Part shown: one piece after another, positions 32,504-41,643 of the stretch
Layout: every line of letters starts with the position of its first letter
Numbering within the stretch: the stretch's first letter is position 1
Assembly (NCBI GenBank): GCA_016194975.1
Contig: JACQAM010000026.1
Span: 80,040-144,039, forward strand
DNA from: Bacteroidota bacterium
GTDB lineage: Bacteria; Bacteroidota; Bacteroidia; Palsa-965
Direction of reading: 5' to 3'
Length of the DNA: 64,000 nucleotides
Made by a program: the position numbers and the translations under genes
The notes under the pieces: generated by a model
Seen by the model: only the letters and a program-made list of their open reading frames with translations
Told to the model about the DNA's origin: nothing
The model's database searches: none

Positions 32504-33841
32504 TCAGAACGGGCCGAATCTCATTCTCATCCCCTTCTTCGTTTCATTGAATTTACCTTCGTCATAAACAAGATTTCCATTCACAAAAGTCTTCATCACT
32601 TTCGAATGGAAGGTCACGCCTTCAAATGGCGACCAGCCACATTTGTAGAGAATATTTTCCTTCGAAACTTTCCATTCCGCATTCAGATCCACAAGTACAA
32701 GGTCGGCGTAAAAACCCTCGTGGAGGTAACCCCGTTTTTCTATTCTGAAAAGATCAGCGGGAGCGTGACTCATTTTTTCAACGACACGTTCTATAGTTAT
32801 TTTTTTCGCGCGTGATTTTTCCAGCATGGCTACGAGTGAATGCTGCACAAGTGGTCCGCCGGATGGAACCTGCAGGTAGGATTGCGATTTTTCTTCCAGC
32901 GTATGCGGAGCGTGATCCGTTGCGACGACATCAATTTTATTTTCGAGCAACGCGGCCCACAGTGCTTCGCGGTCATTCGCAGACTTCACGGCCGGATTCC
33001 ATTTGATGAGATTGCCTTTCGTTTTATAATCTTCGTCGGAAAACCAGAGATGATGCACGCACGCCTCTGCAGTAATTCTTTTTTCTTTCAGAGGGGTTGT
33101 GTTGGAGAACAACCCTGTTTCTTCTGCAGTGGAGATATGAAAGACGTGAAGACGTGTTCCGTATTTTTTTGCGCGCTCAATGGCTTTCTTCGTGGAGTTA
33201 TAGCATGCTTCCCTGCTGCGGATGAGCGGATGCATTTCTACCGGGATATTTTCCCCGTATTGCGCTTTGTACTTTTCAAGATTCTGTTTGATGAGCAGGT
33301 CATCTTCGGAATGAACAGCGATCAGCATTTTCACTTCACGGAAAATATCGTCGAGATGTTTTTCATTATCCACCAATAAATTTCCTGTCGATGATCCGAG
33401 AAAAACTTTCAGCCCGCAAACATTTGACGAATCCACTTTTCTTATTTCATCGAGATTCGAATTCGACGTGCCCATGAAAAAAGAATAATTCGCCAATGAA
33501 ACTTCCGCAGCACGTTTGTATTTTTCTTCCAGCAATTCAACGGTCGTCGCCGGCGGAATTGTATTCGGCTGTTCCATGAAAGAAGTGACGCCGCCCGCAA
33601 CAGCAGCACACGATTCGGAATGAATGTCTCCTTTGTGTGTGAGTCCCGGTTCGCGGAAATGAACCTGGTCGTCTATGATCCCGGGAAGAAGATGTAATCC
33701 TTTCGCATCGATCACCTTCGTGTTTTCATCAGCGGAAATTTCTTTTTTTATTGCGGCGATCTTATCATCAACGATCAGCAAATCGGAAGAAAATATTTTC
33801 CCTTCGTTGACGAGCGTGGCATTCCGGATGATGGTTCTCAA
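32504..33841 (-). CDS. pyrC: Dihydroorotase
   Basis: Zinc amidohydrolase that closes carbamoyl aspartate to dihydroorotate in pyrimidine synthesis. The metal-binding strand reads DDQVHFREPGLTHKGDI, the form usual for Bacteroidota dihydroorotases (Gln in place of the first His). Further ligands are in HVFHISTAE, ITAEACVHHLWF and VVATDHAPHTLEEK. 445 residues is normal. The promoter -7 element at 33878-33885 is 36 bases upstream and is directly abutted by a MITE, so the upstream promoter half now lies in the MITE. Confidence 0.93.
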   Translation of the reverse strand: MRTIIRNATLVNEGKIFSSDLLIVDDKIAAIKKEISADENTKVIDAKGLHLLPGIIDDQVHFREPGLTHKGDIHSESCAAVAGGVTSFMEQPNTIPPATTVELLEEKYKRAAEVSLANYSFFMGTSNSNLDEIRKVDSSNVCGLKVFLGSSTGNLLVDNEKHLDDIFREVKMLIAVHSEDDLLIKQNLEKYKAQYGENIPVEMHPLIRSREACYNSTKKAIERAKKYGTRLHVFHISTAEETGLFSNTTPLKEKRITAEACVHHLWFSDEDYKTKGNLIKWNPAVKSANDREALWAALLENKIDVVATDHAPHTLEEKSQSYLQVPSGGPLVQHSLVAMLEKSRAKKITIERVVEKMSHAPADLFRIEKRGYLHEGFYADLVLVDLNAEWKVSKENILYKCGWSPFEGVTFHSKVMKTFVNGNLVYDEGKFNETKKGMRMRFGPF

Positions 33842-33847
33842 TTTTTA

Positions 33848-33871
33848 CCGCTAAGGCGCTAAGACGCAAAG
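33848..33871. repeat. CGC(T/A)AAG short tandem repeat
   Basis: Units CCGCTAAGG, CGCTAAGA and CGCAAAG follow one another in the pyrC leader. Similar tracts occur at 41551-41573, 61877-61900 and about 62758-62771, always between genes. Confidence 0.7.
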
Positions 33872-33877
33872 CGGGAA

Positions 33878-33885
33878 CAAAGATA
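33878..33885 (-). promoter_or_regulatory. -7 promoter element TATCTTTG of pyrC
   Basis: Perfect TAnnTTTG on the minus strand. The terminal base of the adjacent MITE is two bases away, and the four-base target duplication ATAA overlaps the element. Confidence 0.6.
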
Positions 33886-33886
33886 A

Positions 33887-34009
33887 GGGCATCTCTAAAA
33901 ACACAGAAATGCAAGGCGGGCAAGTCCGAAAAACCGGAATTTACTATTCGTAAATGAGGATTTTGAGGACGTAGCCCAACGCAGCAGTTCGAAGTTATTA
34001 GAGATGCCC
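33887..34009 (-). mobile_element. 123-bp MITE, copy A
   Basis: Non-coding element with perfect 12-base terminal inverted repeats GGGCATCTCTAA / TTAGAGATGCCC (33887-33898 and 33998-34009), flanked by ATAA on both sides (33883-33886 and 34010-34013) as a likely target duplication. It is identical to copy B at 62590-62712, in opposite orientation, except for one base. No transposase with such ends is in the window. Confidence 0.93.
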
Positions 34010-34014
34010 ATAAT

Positions 34015-35241
34015 TCAGAATGTGACGTTGAGCGTGAGTTCCTGGTCGCCGCGTTTCACTTTCACTTTAGTGGAATCTCCGACTTTGAAATTGCCGAGCG
34101 CTTTCATATAATCGTTCACACTGCCTACTGGAAAATCGCCGATCTGTGTAATGATATCTCCCTGTTTCAGCCCGGCGATCGCCGCTGGTTTTCCATCTGT
34201 CACTCCATCCACACGCATGCCTGCGCCCTCGAACGTGTAGTCGGGCATCACGCCCATGCGCACCTTGTACGTGTGCGTGCCTGTGTCCGGATTTTTCGTT
34301 GTGAGAAATTGCAGCTTGCCGAGTTTTTCTGTTTGAATGATGATGTTGATGATGTATTCCAGAACCATTTTTTCTCCTTCGAAATTTATTTTGTCCACAT
34401 CATCGGAAGGTTTGTGATAATCGGCGTGCTGCCCGGTGAAGAAATGTAACACCGGAATATTTTTCAGGTAGAAAGAAGTCTGATCAGAGGGCCCGATTCC
34501 GGCCGAATCTTTTTTCACATGAAAGGTGGTGTGCATCTGGTCCATGATGGGAACCCAATTGGGCGCGGTGCCCACTCCATAAACAATTATTGTTTTTGTA
34601 GAATCGTTATAGCGGCCGATCATATCCATGTTGATCATGTAATCTACTTTCGCAAGATCAATGGTCGGACTTTCGCAGAATTTTTTCGAACCATACAATC
34701 CGAGTTCCTCACCCGAAAAACAAATGAAAAGAAAATTGAAAGGTTCCTTTTCATTATTCTGCGAAAAATATCGCGCGAGTTCCATTACACCCGCAGCGCC
34801 CGAAGCATTATCATCAGCGCCATTATGAATTTTTCCCTGCGGATTCGGATCCAGTGAATTATGATCGTAACCCAAACCCAGATGATCATAATGTCCTCCA
34901 ATGATCACGGTGAGATCGGCGCCATTGTCGAGATAACCCACCACATCTTTTCCATGACGTTCCTCCATTGGAGAAGCGCTGTCCTGCGGATTTGTTTTGT
35001 GTTTGAATTCAAATGGAAAATAAAATCCGTCTGTTCCTTTTGGAGTGAGGCCGGCAGCTTTGAATTGTGTGGCAATATATTTTGCGGCCATCTTCTCCCC
35101 TTTCGATCCGGTGCCGCGTCCTTTCAATTTATCGGAAGCGAGATACGTAATGTCTTTTTTAATTCTCTCCGTACTGATCTCCTGCGCAATTATGGAGAAA
35201 GAAAATACGAGCGTTGCAAGAAGCGTAATTATTTTTTTCAT
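34015..35241 (-). CDS. Exported M28 zinc aminopeptidase with PDZ domain
   Basis: 408 residues. Signal peptide MKKIITLLATLVFSFSIIAQ, then an M28 peptidase domain with the metal and catalytic signatures GGHYDHLG, GADDNASGAAG, CFSGEELGLYG, INMDMIGRYND and HADYHKPSDD. The C-terminal ~75 residues (GMRVDGVTDGKPAAIAGLKQ ... KVKVKRGDQELTLNV) form a PDZ domain. Likely a periplasmic or outer-surface aminopeptidase. It has a perfect -7 element 23 bases upstream of the ATG and ends six bases from MITE copy A. Confidence 0.92.
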   Translation of the reverse strand: MKKIITLLATLVFSFSIIAQEISTERIKKDITYLASDKLKGRGTGSKGEKMAAKYIATQFKAAGLTPKGTDGFYFPFEFKHKTNPQDSASPMEERHGKDVVGYLDNGADLTVIIGGHYDHLGLGYDHNSLDPNPQGKIHNGADDNASGAAGVMELARYFSQNNEKEPFNFLFICFSGEELGLYGSKKFCESPTIDLAKVDYMINMDMIGRYNDSTKTIIVYGVGTAPNWVPIMDQMHTTFHVKKDSAGIGPSDQTSFYLKNIPVLHFFTGQHADYHKPSDDVDKINFEGEKMVLEYIINIIIQTEKLGKLQFLTTKNPDTGTHTYKVRMGVMPDYTFEGAGMRVDGVTDGKPAAIAGLKQGDIITQIGDFPVGSVNDYMKALGNFKVGDSTKVKVKRGDQELTLNVTF

Positions 35242-35263
35242 GCCTGTGGTTTTATGTGCGGGG

Positions 35264-35271
35264 CAAATTTA
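35264..35271 (-). promoter_or_regulatory. -7 promoter element TAAATTTG of the M28 peptidase gene
   Basis: Perfect TAnnTTTG on the minus strand, 22 bases before the ATG at 35241. Confidence 0.55.
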
Positions 35272-35659
35272 ATCACAGAAAAGAAATGCAAATGCAAAGA
35301 ATTGTTTCAGCAATCACAAAAAAATAAAAATTATTTCCTGAGCAACGGAAATAAAATCCGTTAATGAGATTTTTCTGCGTGTGCATGGAAAAATGACTGT
35401 ACCGAAAAAGTTTCAGTCTGCTGAAAAAAAATTTCTTTCACAAGGAGATATAAAGACAGAGGCTACTCAACCGGTTGGAAAAAGTTTGCATTCCCAACTA
35501 TCTATGGTTCATAACCATTCGTCGATAATCAACAGATCATTGCAACTTATGTAAGATTGGAACGTAATATTCATCATGTACTAAAACTACCCGAAATGTG
35601 TTGCCGGAGAGAAGATACTATAACCCCGCAAGTATCGCTCAAAAATGAGAAGGAGATTT
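35272..35659. other. Intergenic or leader region before the large T9SS gene
   Basis: No separate gene found. TAAGATTG at 35552-35559 is a one-mismatch -7 element on the plus strand and would give a leader of about 95 bases ending in the Shine-Dalgarno-like AAGGAG at 35650-35655, before the ATG at 35660. The long frame of the downstream gene is open back to 35557 but that segment has no secretion signal. Confidence 0.4.
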
Positions 35660-38600
35660 ATGTCAAAAAAAATAAGGGGGCTGGTGGAAGAATATTGCCT
35701 CTTTTTTTCCTGCTTTCGTTTTTATTCTTTTTCAATTCTTTTGCACACGCGCAAAATCCAATATGCGGAGCCGGTACGCCCACGTTCAACGTAAATCTTT
35801 CGAGCAGCGTAAATACTTTTTACATCAGTCCGAATGTAGTGCGTAATGACACTTGCTGCGGGGCATCGAATCCGGATGTGTGCGTGCATTTCATCATCAC
35901 ACTGAATCCTGCTGCAACAGGAATTATTTTCAATATTTATTCGGGCGCCGTTCCCCCGGGCGCTCTTTATTATCAAATCAATTGCGGGCCGCCAGTTCCG
36001 GTTGGCCAGCCCATCTGTCTCACCGGTCCCGGTCCGTATGATCTTACTTTTTGCAAACCTGGAAATAATCCGAACCAATTCATCATTACTTCTATTCCGA
36101 ATATTTCTGTTTCAAATAATATCACGGTGGATGATGGTTGCAGCGGAACAATTTTCGCAACCGGTTATGATGTCACAACAATAACATGGACTTCTGTTTA
36201 TCCTTCAACACAAGGCGCATATAATTCCTATCTCAGTTGCACATCAGGATGCGATACGGTGCAGGTAACTGGTGCGCCGGGAATGCCATCGTATGTTGAT
36301 TATATGGTTTGTGGTTTGCCCGCAGGAGGATGTGATACAGTTCCTTATTGTGATACCGTCCGTGTTTATTTTGATCCTACACTTGCTGTGAATATCACAC
36401 CTTTAAATCCTACGGTGTGTTTTGGAAATACCGGAACAACAATTACTGCTAATGGAACGGGTGGCGCTCCACCGTACACTTATCTCTGGAGCACAGGAGC
36501 AGTAACGCAATCTATTTTTGTCGGCGCAGGCACTTACTCTGTTACAATTAGTGATACTACAAATTGTCCTGCTGCAACTGCAACAGTTACTGTTACTGCT
36601 TTCAATGCTGTGATCACAGCGAATGCCGGAGCTGATATTATGATCTGTGCAAGCAGCCCTGTTGCGAATCTCAACGGAAGTGTTACCGGTGTAACCACAG
36701 GAGTCTGGTCCGGCGGAACGGGAATTTTTTCTCCGTCAAATACATCACTCAATGCCACCTACTCTCCATCGGCAAACGAAATTACAAATGGAGTTGTTAC
36801 ACTTACACTCACGACTACCAATAACGGAACTTGTCCGCCGGATAGTGATGCAGTAACAATTTTCATCAACGACTTTACTGCGATCATTGATCCGATGACG
36901 TCGAATGTTACGTGCAATGGATTCAACAATGGCAGTGCAACTGTAAATATTTCCGGCGGCTCTCCTCCATTCACTTATTCGTGGAGCACAGTGCCGATAC
37001 AAACAACTTCAACTGCAATAAATCTATCTCCCGGAACTTATACTTGTACAATTACTGATGCACATGGCTGTACAGGAACTGCAACAGTGCAGATCACACA
37101 ACCTCCTCCTATAGTTCTCAACGCAGCAGGATTTGCAACAACATGTTACAACACGTGCAACGGGCAGGCCGTTGTAATTCCGTCAGGAGGATCGGGTGGA
37201 TTTTCTTATGTGTGGTTGCCGGGAAATATTACGACAGCAGCTGCGACAAATCTTTGCCCGGGAACTTATACGGTGACAGTTACGGATATCAATGGTTGTA
37301 ATATTTCTGATACTGCAATAGTAGGGCAACCACCGCAATTAATTATAACATCTATTACATCAGGCCCTGCGTATTGCAATCATGCAAGCGGAACAACTTC
37401 CGTCACTGCAACAGGCGGATCGGGGTCGTATAGTTATTTATGGAATCCCACTTCGCAAACAACAAATAATGCAACATCACTTTTCCCGGGATCCTATTCT
37501 GTAACAGTGACAGATGGAAACGGATGTACTGCAAGTGCATCAATAACTGTAACTAATACTCCGGGTGTAACACTTTCTGTGACTTCTGTTAATTCACCAT
37601 TGTGTAACGCTTCATGCAACGGTTCTGCTACAGTAAATGCTTCCGGAGGATATCCGAATTACCAGTACACATGGTCAACCAATCCTGTTCAGAATTCTTT
37701 TACTGCAAACAATCTTTGCGCCGGTACTTACAACGTGATCGTAACTGATTCGTACAACTGTTCGGATTCTCTCACCGTGCAGCTGACATCTCCGCCGCCA
37801 CTCACTCTTTCTACCGGTGCAGCTCCGATAATTTGCATCGGTCAATCGTATACTATGACTGCTGCTGCAAGCGGAGGAACACCGGGATATAATTATTCCT
37901 GGTCACCAAACGGCCCGACTGTTTCACCTTCCGTTACCACAACTTATACCGTTGTTGCAACTGATGCTAACGGTTGCCAGTCATCACCACAGCAAATTAC
38001 CGTGCAGGTTTATCCTGCTGTTACCGCTGCAATTTCAGGTAACCAGGTTGTTTGTAATAACACCACTGCAAATCTTACTGCTTCTGCTGCGGGAGGAATT
38101 GGCGGGCCCTACACTTACACCTGGCAGCCCGGTAACCTCAACGGAATTTCAATCCAGGTTCATCCGGTATCAACGATCACTTACACCGTTACGGTTTCCG
38201 ATGGATGTTCTCCATCTGCAACTGCCACATTCACGATCACTGTTCCTCCTGCGCCGGTTGCATCATTTTCCTATAACGACACTGCAGGTTGCGGACAAGT
38301 GTGCGCCGATTTTATTAATACAACTCCGAATCTTCAGTCGAGTTTGTGGTTGTACGGTGACGGAAATACTTCCACTGTAAATAATCCTACGCATTGTTTC
38401 CTTTCAGGAACATGGCCGGTTACGCTTATTTCTACTGACAACAACGGATGCAGGGACACTGTTACGATTCCGAATGCAATAATTGTACACAGTAATCCTA
38501 CAGCAGATTTCATTCTTGGCCCGCAACCAACTACAATTCTCGAACCGAATATTTGTTTCACTGATCAGTCTTCTTCAGATGTTATTTCCTGGTATTGGAA

Positions 38601-39036
38601 TTTCGATGATCCGAATGACCAGGCAACAAGTACTGATCAGAATACGTGTCACGTTTATTCTGATACGGGAACTTATTGCGCTTCACTCATTGTCACCAAC
38701 CAGTACGGTTGCTGGAGTACGGAAATGAATTGTCTTATGATCAAACCTTATTATTCTATTTACGTTCCGAATGCGTTTACGCCGAATGGCGATGGAATGA
38801 ATGATATTTTTCTTCCGGTGGGAAATGATGTTGATCCCGATTATTATGAGCTTACAATTTATGACCGTTGGGGAAATCTTCTTTTCAAAACCAATTCATG
38901 GGGAGAAGGATGGAATGGCACAGTGAAAGGCGGAAGTAAAATTGCACAGATCGATACGTATGTGTGGAAAATCAACTGCAAAGACCGCGAAGGCCAGCGT
39001 CACAATCTCATTGGAAAAGTTTCAATAATAAAATAA
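35557..39036 (+). CDS. Very large SprB-repeat/PKD surface protein with type B T9SS domain
   Basis: 1159 codons from a TTG. A hydrophobic signal peptide (ILPLFFLLSFLFFFNSFAHAQ) lies some 45 residues in. Several SprB-type repeats follow (CNGFNNGSATVNISGGSPPF, SPGTYTCTITDAHGCTGTA, CNASCNGSATVNASGGYP), then PKD domains near the end (NFDDPNDQATSTDQNTCHVY) and a type B sorting domain (VPNAFTPNGDGMNDIFLPVG, LTIYDRWGNLLFKT). SprB is the mobile gliding adhesin, so a motility or adhesion role is inferred. The best initiation site, ATG at 35660 behind AAGGAG, is out of frame by one base; adding one A to the A8 run at 35665-35672 gives MSKKNKGAGGRILPL joined to the signal peptide. See findings. Confidence 0.85.
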   Translation: MERNIHHVLKLPEMCCRREDTITPQVSLKNEKEIYVKKNKGAGGRILPLFFLLSFLFFFNSFAHAQNPICGAGTPTFNVNLSSSVNTFYISPNVVRNDTCCGASNPDVCVHFIITLNPAATGIIFNIYSGAVPPGALYYQINCGPPVPVGQPICLTGPGPYDLTFCKPGNNPNQFIITSIPNISVSNNITVDDGCSGTIFATGYDVTTITWTSVYPSTQGAYNSYLSCTSGCDTVQVTGAPGMPSYVDYMVCGLPAGGCDTVPYCDTVRVYFDPTLAVNITPLNPTVCFGNTGTTITANGTGGAPPYTYLWSTGAVTQSIFVGAGTYSVTISDTTNCPAATATVTVTAFNAVITANAGADIMICASSPVANLNGSVTGVTTGVWSGGTGIFSPSNTSLNATYSPSANEITNGVVTLTLTTTNNGTCPPDSDAVTIFINDFTAIIDPMTSNVTCNGFNNGSATVNISGGSPPFTYSWSTVPIQTTSTAINLSPGTYTCTITDAHGCTGTATVQITQPPPIVLNAAGFATTCYNTCNGQAVVIPSGGSGGFSYVWLPGNITTAAATNLCPGTYTVTVTDINGCNISDTAIVGQPPQLIITSITSGPAYCNHASGTTSVTATGGSGSYSYLWNPTSQTTNNATSLFPGSYSVTVTDGNGCTASASITVTNTPGVTLSVTSVNSPLCNASCNGSATVNASGGYPNYQYTWSTNPVQNSFTANNLCAGTYNVIVTDSYNCSDSLTVQLTSPPPLTLSTGAAPIICIGQSYTMTAAASGGTPGYNYSWSPNGPTVSPSVTTTYTVVATDANGCQSSPQQITVQVYPAVTAAISGNQVVCNNTTANLTASAAGGIGGPYTYTWQPGNLNGISIQVHPVSTITYTVTVSDGCSPSATATFTITVPPAPVASFSYNDTAGCGQVCADFINTTPNLQSSLWLYGDGNTSTVNNPTHCFLSGTWPVTLISTDNNGCRDTVTIPNAIIVHSNPTADFILGPQPTTILEPNICFTDQSSSDVISWYWNFDDPNDQATSTDQNTCHVYSDTGTYCASLIVTNQYGCWSTEMNCLMIKPYYSIYVPNAFTPNGDGMNDIFLPVGNDVDPDYYELTIYDRWGNLLFKTNSWGEGWNGTVKGGSKIAQIDTYVWKINCKDREGQRHNLIGKVSIIK
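35665..35672 (+). repeat. A8 homopolymer at the start of the large T9SS gene
   Basis: Eight A residues directly after ATGTC. One extra A would bring the ATG at 35660 into frame with the signal peptide and the 1159-codon frame. Confidence 0.8.
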
Positions 39037-39044
39037 GTTTAATT

Positions 39045-39097
39045 GGTTACGGATTACGAAAGATCCGTATATCAGTATTGATTCGTAATCCGTAACC
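39045..39097. terminator. Perfect 16-bp inverted repeat between convergent genes
   Basis: Arms GGTTACGGATTACGAA (39045-39060) and TTCGTAATCCGTAACC (39082-39097) with a 21-base loop that contains a further AGATCCGTAT piece. It sits between the stops of the large T9SS gene and the β-propeller gene and probably ends transcription; the core is similar to extragenic repeats seen in this phylum. Confidence 0.6.
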
Positions 39098-39106
39098 AGC
39101 CGTAAC

Positions 39107-40180
39107 CTATTCCACCCAATCAGCAACGAAAACATTCGTATCGTGCGTTCCTCCATTCAAACGGTTTGAAGAAAATGCAATGCGTTTCCCGTCGGGAGAG
39201 AACATCGGGAATGAATTGAAATAACTTTCGTACGTCACTTGTTCCAATCCTGTTCCGTCGGTATTGATCATGAATAACTGGAAATCGAATCCTTTTGTGG
39301 ATTGATGATTGGAAGAAAAAATAATTTTCTTTCCGTCATGCGTGTAGTAAGGAGCCCAGTTCGCTTTTCCCAGACTGGTAATTTGTTTCAGGTCGCTTCC
39401 GTCTACATTACAAGTGAAAATTTCCATTGCAACCGGCGCAACCAGTCCCTGCGCGAGAAGATCCTTGTAATCTTTAATTTCTTCTTCTGTTTTCGGACGT
39501 GATGCGCGGAAAACAATTTTAGTTCCGTCGGGAGAAAAAAATCCGCCGCCGTCGTAACCGAGTTCGTGCGTTATCTGTTGCGGATTCGTTCCGTCGATAT
39601 TCATGGTCCACAGATCGAGATCGCCCCCGCGCGTGGACGTGAAAAGAATTTTATCGCCCTTGGGTGAAACTACTGCTTCGGCATCGTAACCAAGTGTGTC
39701 TGTCAGTTGTGATGTAATATTTCCATTGAGATCGGCAACATAAATATCATACGAATTAAAAACGGGCCAGAGGTATTTTCCGCCTTTGTGCAGATCACCG
39801 GTGGGCGGACAATCTTTCCCCGATTTAAAAGTGGATGCAAATAAAATATGTTTCCCGTCGGGCATGAAGTATGAGCACGTGGTGCGCCCGTCTCCGTTGC
39901 TGATGTGTGTGGGCATGTACGAAGAATCTTTCGCCTCTTTTATTTTCATCAGGAAGATCTGATCGCAGGAGAGTCCCCACTTTTTATAATTCGACTGGAA
40001 GGTGAGTGATTTTCCATCGGGACTCCAGTAGGCTTCTGCATTATCGCCGCCAAAAGTAAGTTGACGCAAATTTTTTAAATGTTTTTCCTGCGCGTTGTCG
40101 ATATTTTTTTGCGACGATTTTCCGAATGAAAAAATGACGATGCAGAAAAGAAAAATAAATAACCGGAATAATTTTGTCAT
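39107..40180 (-). CDS. Exported TolB/PD40-type β-propeller protein
   Basis: About 357 residues from ATG 40180, which gives a signal peptide (MTKLFRLFIFLFCIVIFSFG); the frame continues upstream without a signal. At least five PD40 repeats are seen: AYWSPDGKSLTFQSN, CSYFMPDGKHILFAST, AVVSPKGDKILFTSTRGGD, GFFSPDGTKIVFRAS, PMFSPDGKRIAFSSNRLNG. Such propellers bind partners or substrates in the periplasm; no peptidase domain is attached. Exact role unknown. Confidence 0.8.
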   Translation of the reverse strand: MTKLFRLFIFLFCIVIFSFGKSSQKNIDNAQEKHLKNLRQLTFGGDNAEAYWSPDGKSLTFQSNYKKWGLSCDQIFLMKIKEAKDSSYMPTHISNGDGRTTCSYFMPDGKHILFASTFKSGKDCPPTGDLHKGGKYLWPVFNSYDIYVADLNGNITSQLTDTLGYDAEAVVSPKGDKILFTSTRGGDLDLWTMNIDGTNPQQITHELGYDGGGFFSPDGTKIVFRASRPKTEEEIKDYKDLLAQGLVAPVAMEIFTCNVDGSDLKQITSLGKANWAPYYTHDGKKIIFSSNHQSTKGFDFQLFMINTDGTGLEQVTYESYFNSFPMFSPDGKRIAFSSNRLNGGTHDTNVFVADWVE

Positions 40181-40283
40181 TGCGTGCAGCACCTCTCTGG
40201 AGGAGAATTTTGTTCTGTAAAAGTACAAGTGATAATTCCCTGCGATGTCGGAGAATTGTCAGGCACAGCGCAACTGATGAGCG

Positions 40284-40625
40284 TCAGTATTTTTCTTCGC
40301 GGTAAATGCCCGCGTGAATGCTGAACGTAAATGGCAAATGATTCCCGGAATAATTTTCCATACGGCAGAAAACATTTGCAGTTGGAATGGAATACTGATA
40401 AGGGCGAATATTCATTGGTAAAAAAAATATTGCATTGAATTGATAAGAATGAAATTGAAAATCACTGAACGCAAATAAAGAACCGATTCGTGGATGAAAA
40501 TAATATTCTGTCCCATAGGGGCGCGCAGGAAGAAAATGAGGATTACGCGTACAACCCGCACTACACGATTGAGCGTGCGTGTTGGTGAAAAATAAAATGG
40601 AGAAGATCAGGAGGAGTTTTCTCAT
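40284..40625 (-). CDS. Small exported protein of unknown function
   Basis: 113 residues with a clear signal peptide (MRKLLLIFSILFFTNTHAQS) and two cysteines right after cleavage (CSAGC). The remainder is rich in Phe and Tyr (FAFSDFQFHSYQFNAIFFLP) and resembles no family I know. It may be part of a longer barrel-type protein that has been shortened, but there is no neighbouring remnant to prove this. Confidence 0.5.
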   Translation of the reverse strand: MRKLLLIFSILFFTNTHAQSCSAGCTRNPHFLPARPYGTEYYFHPRIGSLFAFSDFQFHSYQFNAIFFLPMNIRPYQYSIPTANVFCRMENYSGNHLPFTFSIHAGIYREEKY

Positions 40626-40666
40626 GAAGGTTTTGCTTATTTACGTAAAAAGAACAGGAATGGTTT

Positions 40667-41398
40667 TCACGAAGGCACTACCGCAGAAATTTTTTTGAAT
40701 CTCATTTTCCAAACGCCCCAGAATGCTTCTTTGAAAATTCCGGAACTCATTTTGGAAACGCCTTCCGTGCGATCGGTGAAAACAATGGGAACTTCTTTTA
40801 TTTTAAATCCGAGTTTCCATACGGTGTATTTCATTTCGATCTGGAAAGCATAACCCACAAATTTTATTTTATCGAGATCGATGGTTTCTAAAACTTTTCT
40901 GCGGTAACATTTAAATCCTGCAGTCGTATCGTGCACACCAAACCAGAGCACCATGCGCACATACAGCGAAGCGAAATAAGAAAGCAGCAAACGATTCATC
41001 GGCCAGTTCTGCACTTTTCCTCCTTTCACATAACGCGATCCCACCGCTACATCGCCACCCTGTTTTGCACACGCATCATGCAAACGGTTCAGATCATCGG
41101 GATTATGGGAAAAATCGCAATCCATTTCAAAAATAAAATCATATTTTTTTTGCATTGCCCAGCGGAAACCATGAATGTATGCAGTGCCGAGCCCGAGTTT
41201 ACCTTTTCTTTCCTCAATGAAAACTCTTCCGGAAAATTCATTCATCAATTGCTTCACGATCGCTGCAGTACCATCGGGCGAACCATCATCCACAATGAGC
41301 AAATGATAATCGCCATTGAGCGACATCACTTTGCGGATCATCTTTTCGATGTTCTCTTTTTCGTTGTACGTTGGAATGATGACTACTTTCTCAGGCAT
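40667..41398 (-). CDS. Polyprenol-phosphate mannosyltransferase-like glycosyltransferase (GT2)
   Basis: 243-residue cytoplasmic GT2 enzyme. VVIIPTYNEKENIEKMI at the start, LLIVDDGSPDGTAAIV with the nucleotide-sugar aspartates, and FEMDCDFSHNPDDLNRL with the DxD-like metal site are characteristic of dolichol/polyprenol monophosphomannose synthases. It lacks the C-terminal membrane helices of the eukaryotic enzyme, as usual in Bacteroidota. It probably charges a lipid carrier for protein or surface glycosylation. A one-mismatch -7 element (TATCTTCG) precedes the ATG. Confidence 0.88.
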   Translation of the reverse strand: MPEKVVIIPTYNEKENIEKMIRKVMSLNGDYHLLIVDDGSPDGTAAIVKQLMNEFSGRVFIEERKGKLGLGTAYIHGFRWAMQKKYDFIFEMDCDFSHNPDDLNRLHDACAKQGGDVAVGSRYVKGGKVQNWPMNRLLLSYFASLYVRMVLWFGVHDTTAGFKCYRRKVLETIDLDKIKFVGYAFQIEMKYTVWKLGFKIKEVPIVFTDRTEGVSKMSSGIFKEAFWGVWKMRFKKISAVVPS

Positions 41399-41550
41399 GC
41401 GGGAGAATCAAAGACGAAGATAACCCTGTTGCGCGTATCTTACAATTGCGTTTGAAATAATTGGCATATTTGTTTATCTATTGAGTTTGTTTGTTCTTTC
41501 TCGATTACACTTAACGCCTTAGCGGTTCTCACTCGATTTTTCTATTTCAC

Positions 41551-41573
41551 CGCGAAGGCGCAAAGACGCAAAG
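41551..41573. repeat. CGCAAAG-type short tandem repeat
   Basis: CGCGAAGG, CGCAAAGA, CGCAAAG in tandem in the 245-bp gap before rlpA. The rest of that gap (41399-41643) shows no gene. See also 33848 and 61877. Confidence 0.7.
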
Positions 41574-41643
41574 AATTTTTAAACTTTCCCTTACCGTTTA
41601 TTCATAATGCAGAATTATCAGTAAAGAGACTGTAACTTACGCC

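Noticed and set aside
33370..33841. Gln in place of His in the dihydroorotase metal motif (DDQVHFREPG)
   Set aside because: This form is usual in Bacteroidota dihydroorotases, so it is not a defect.
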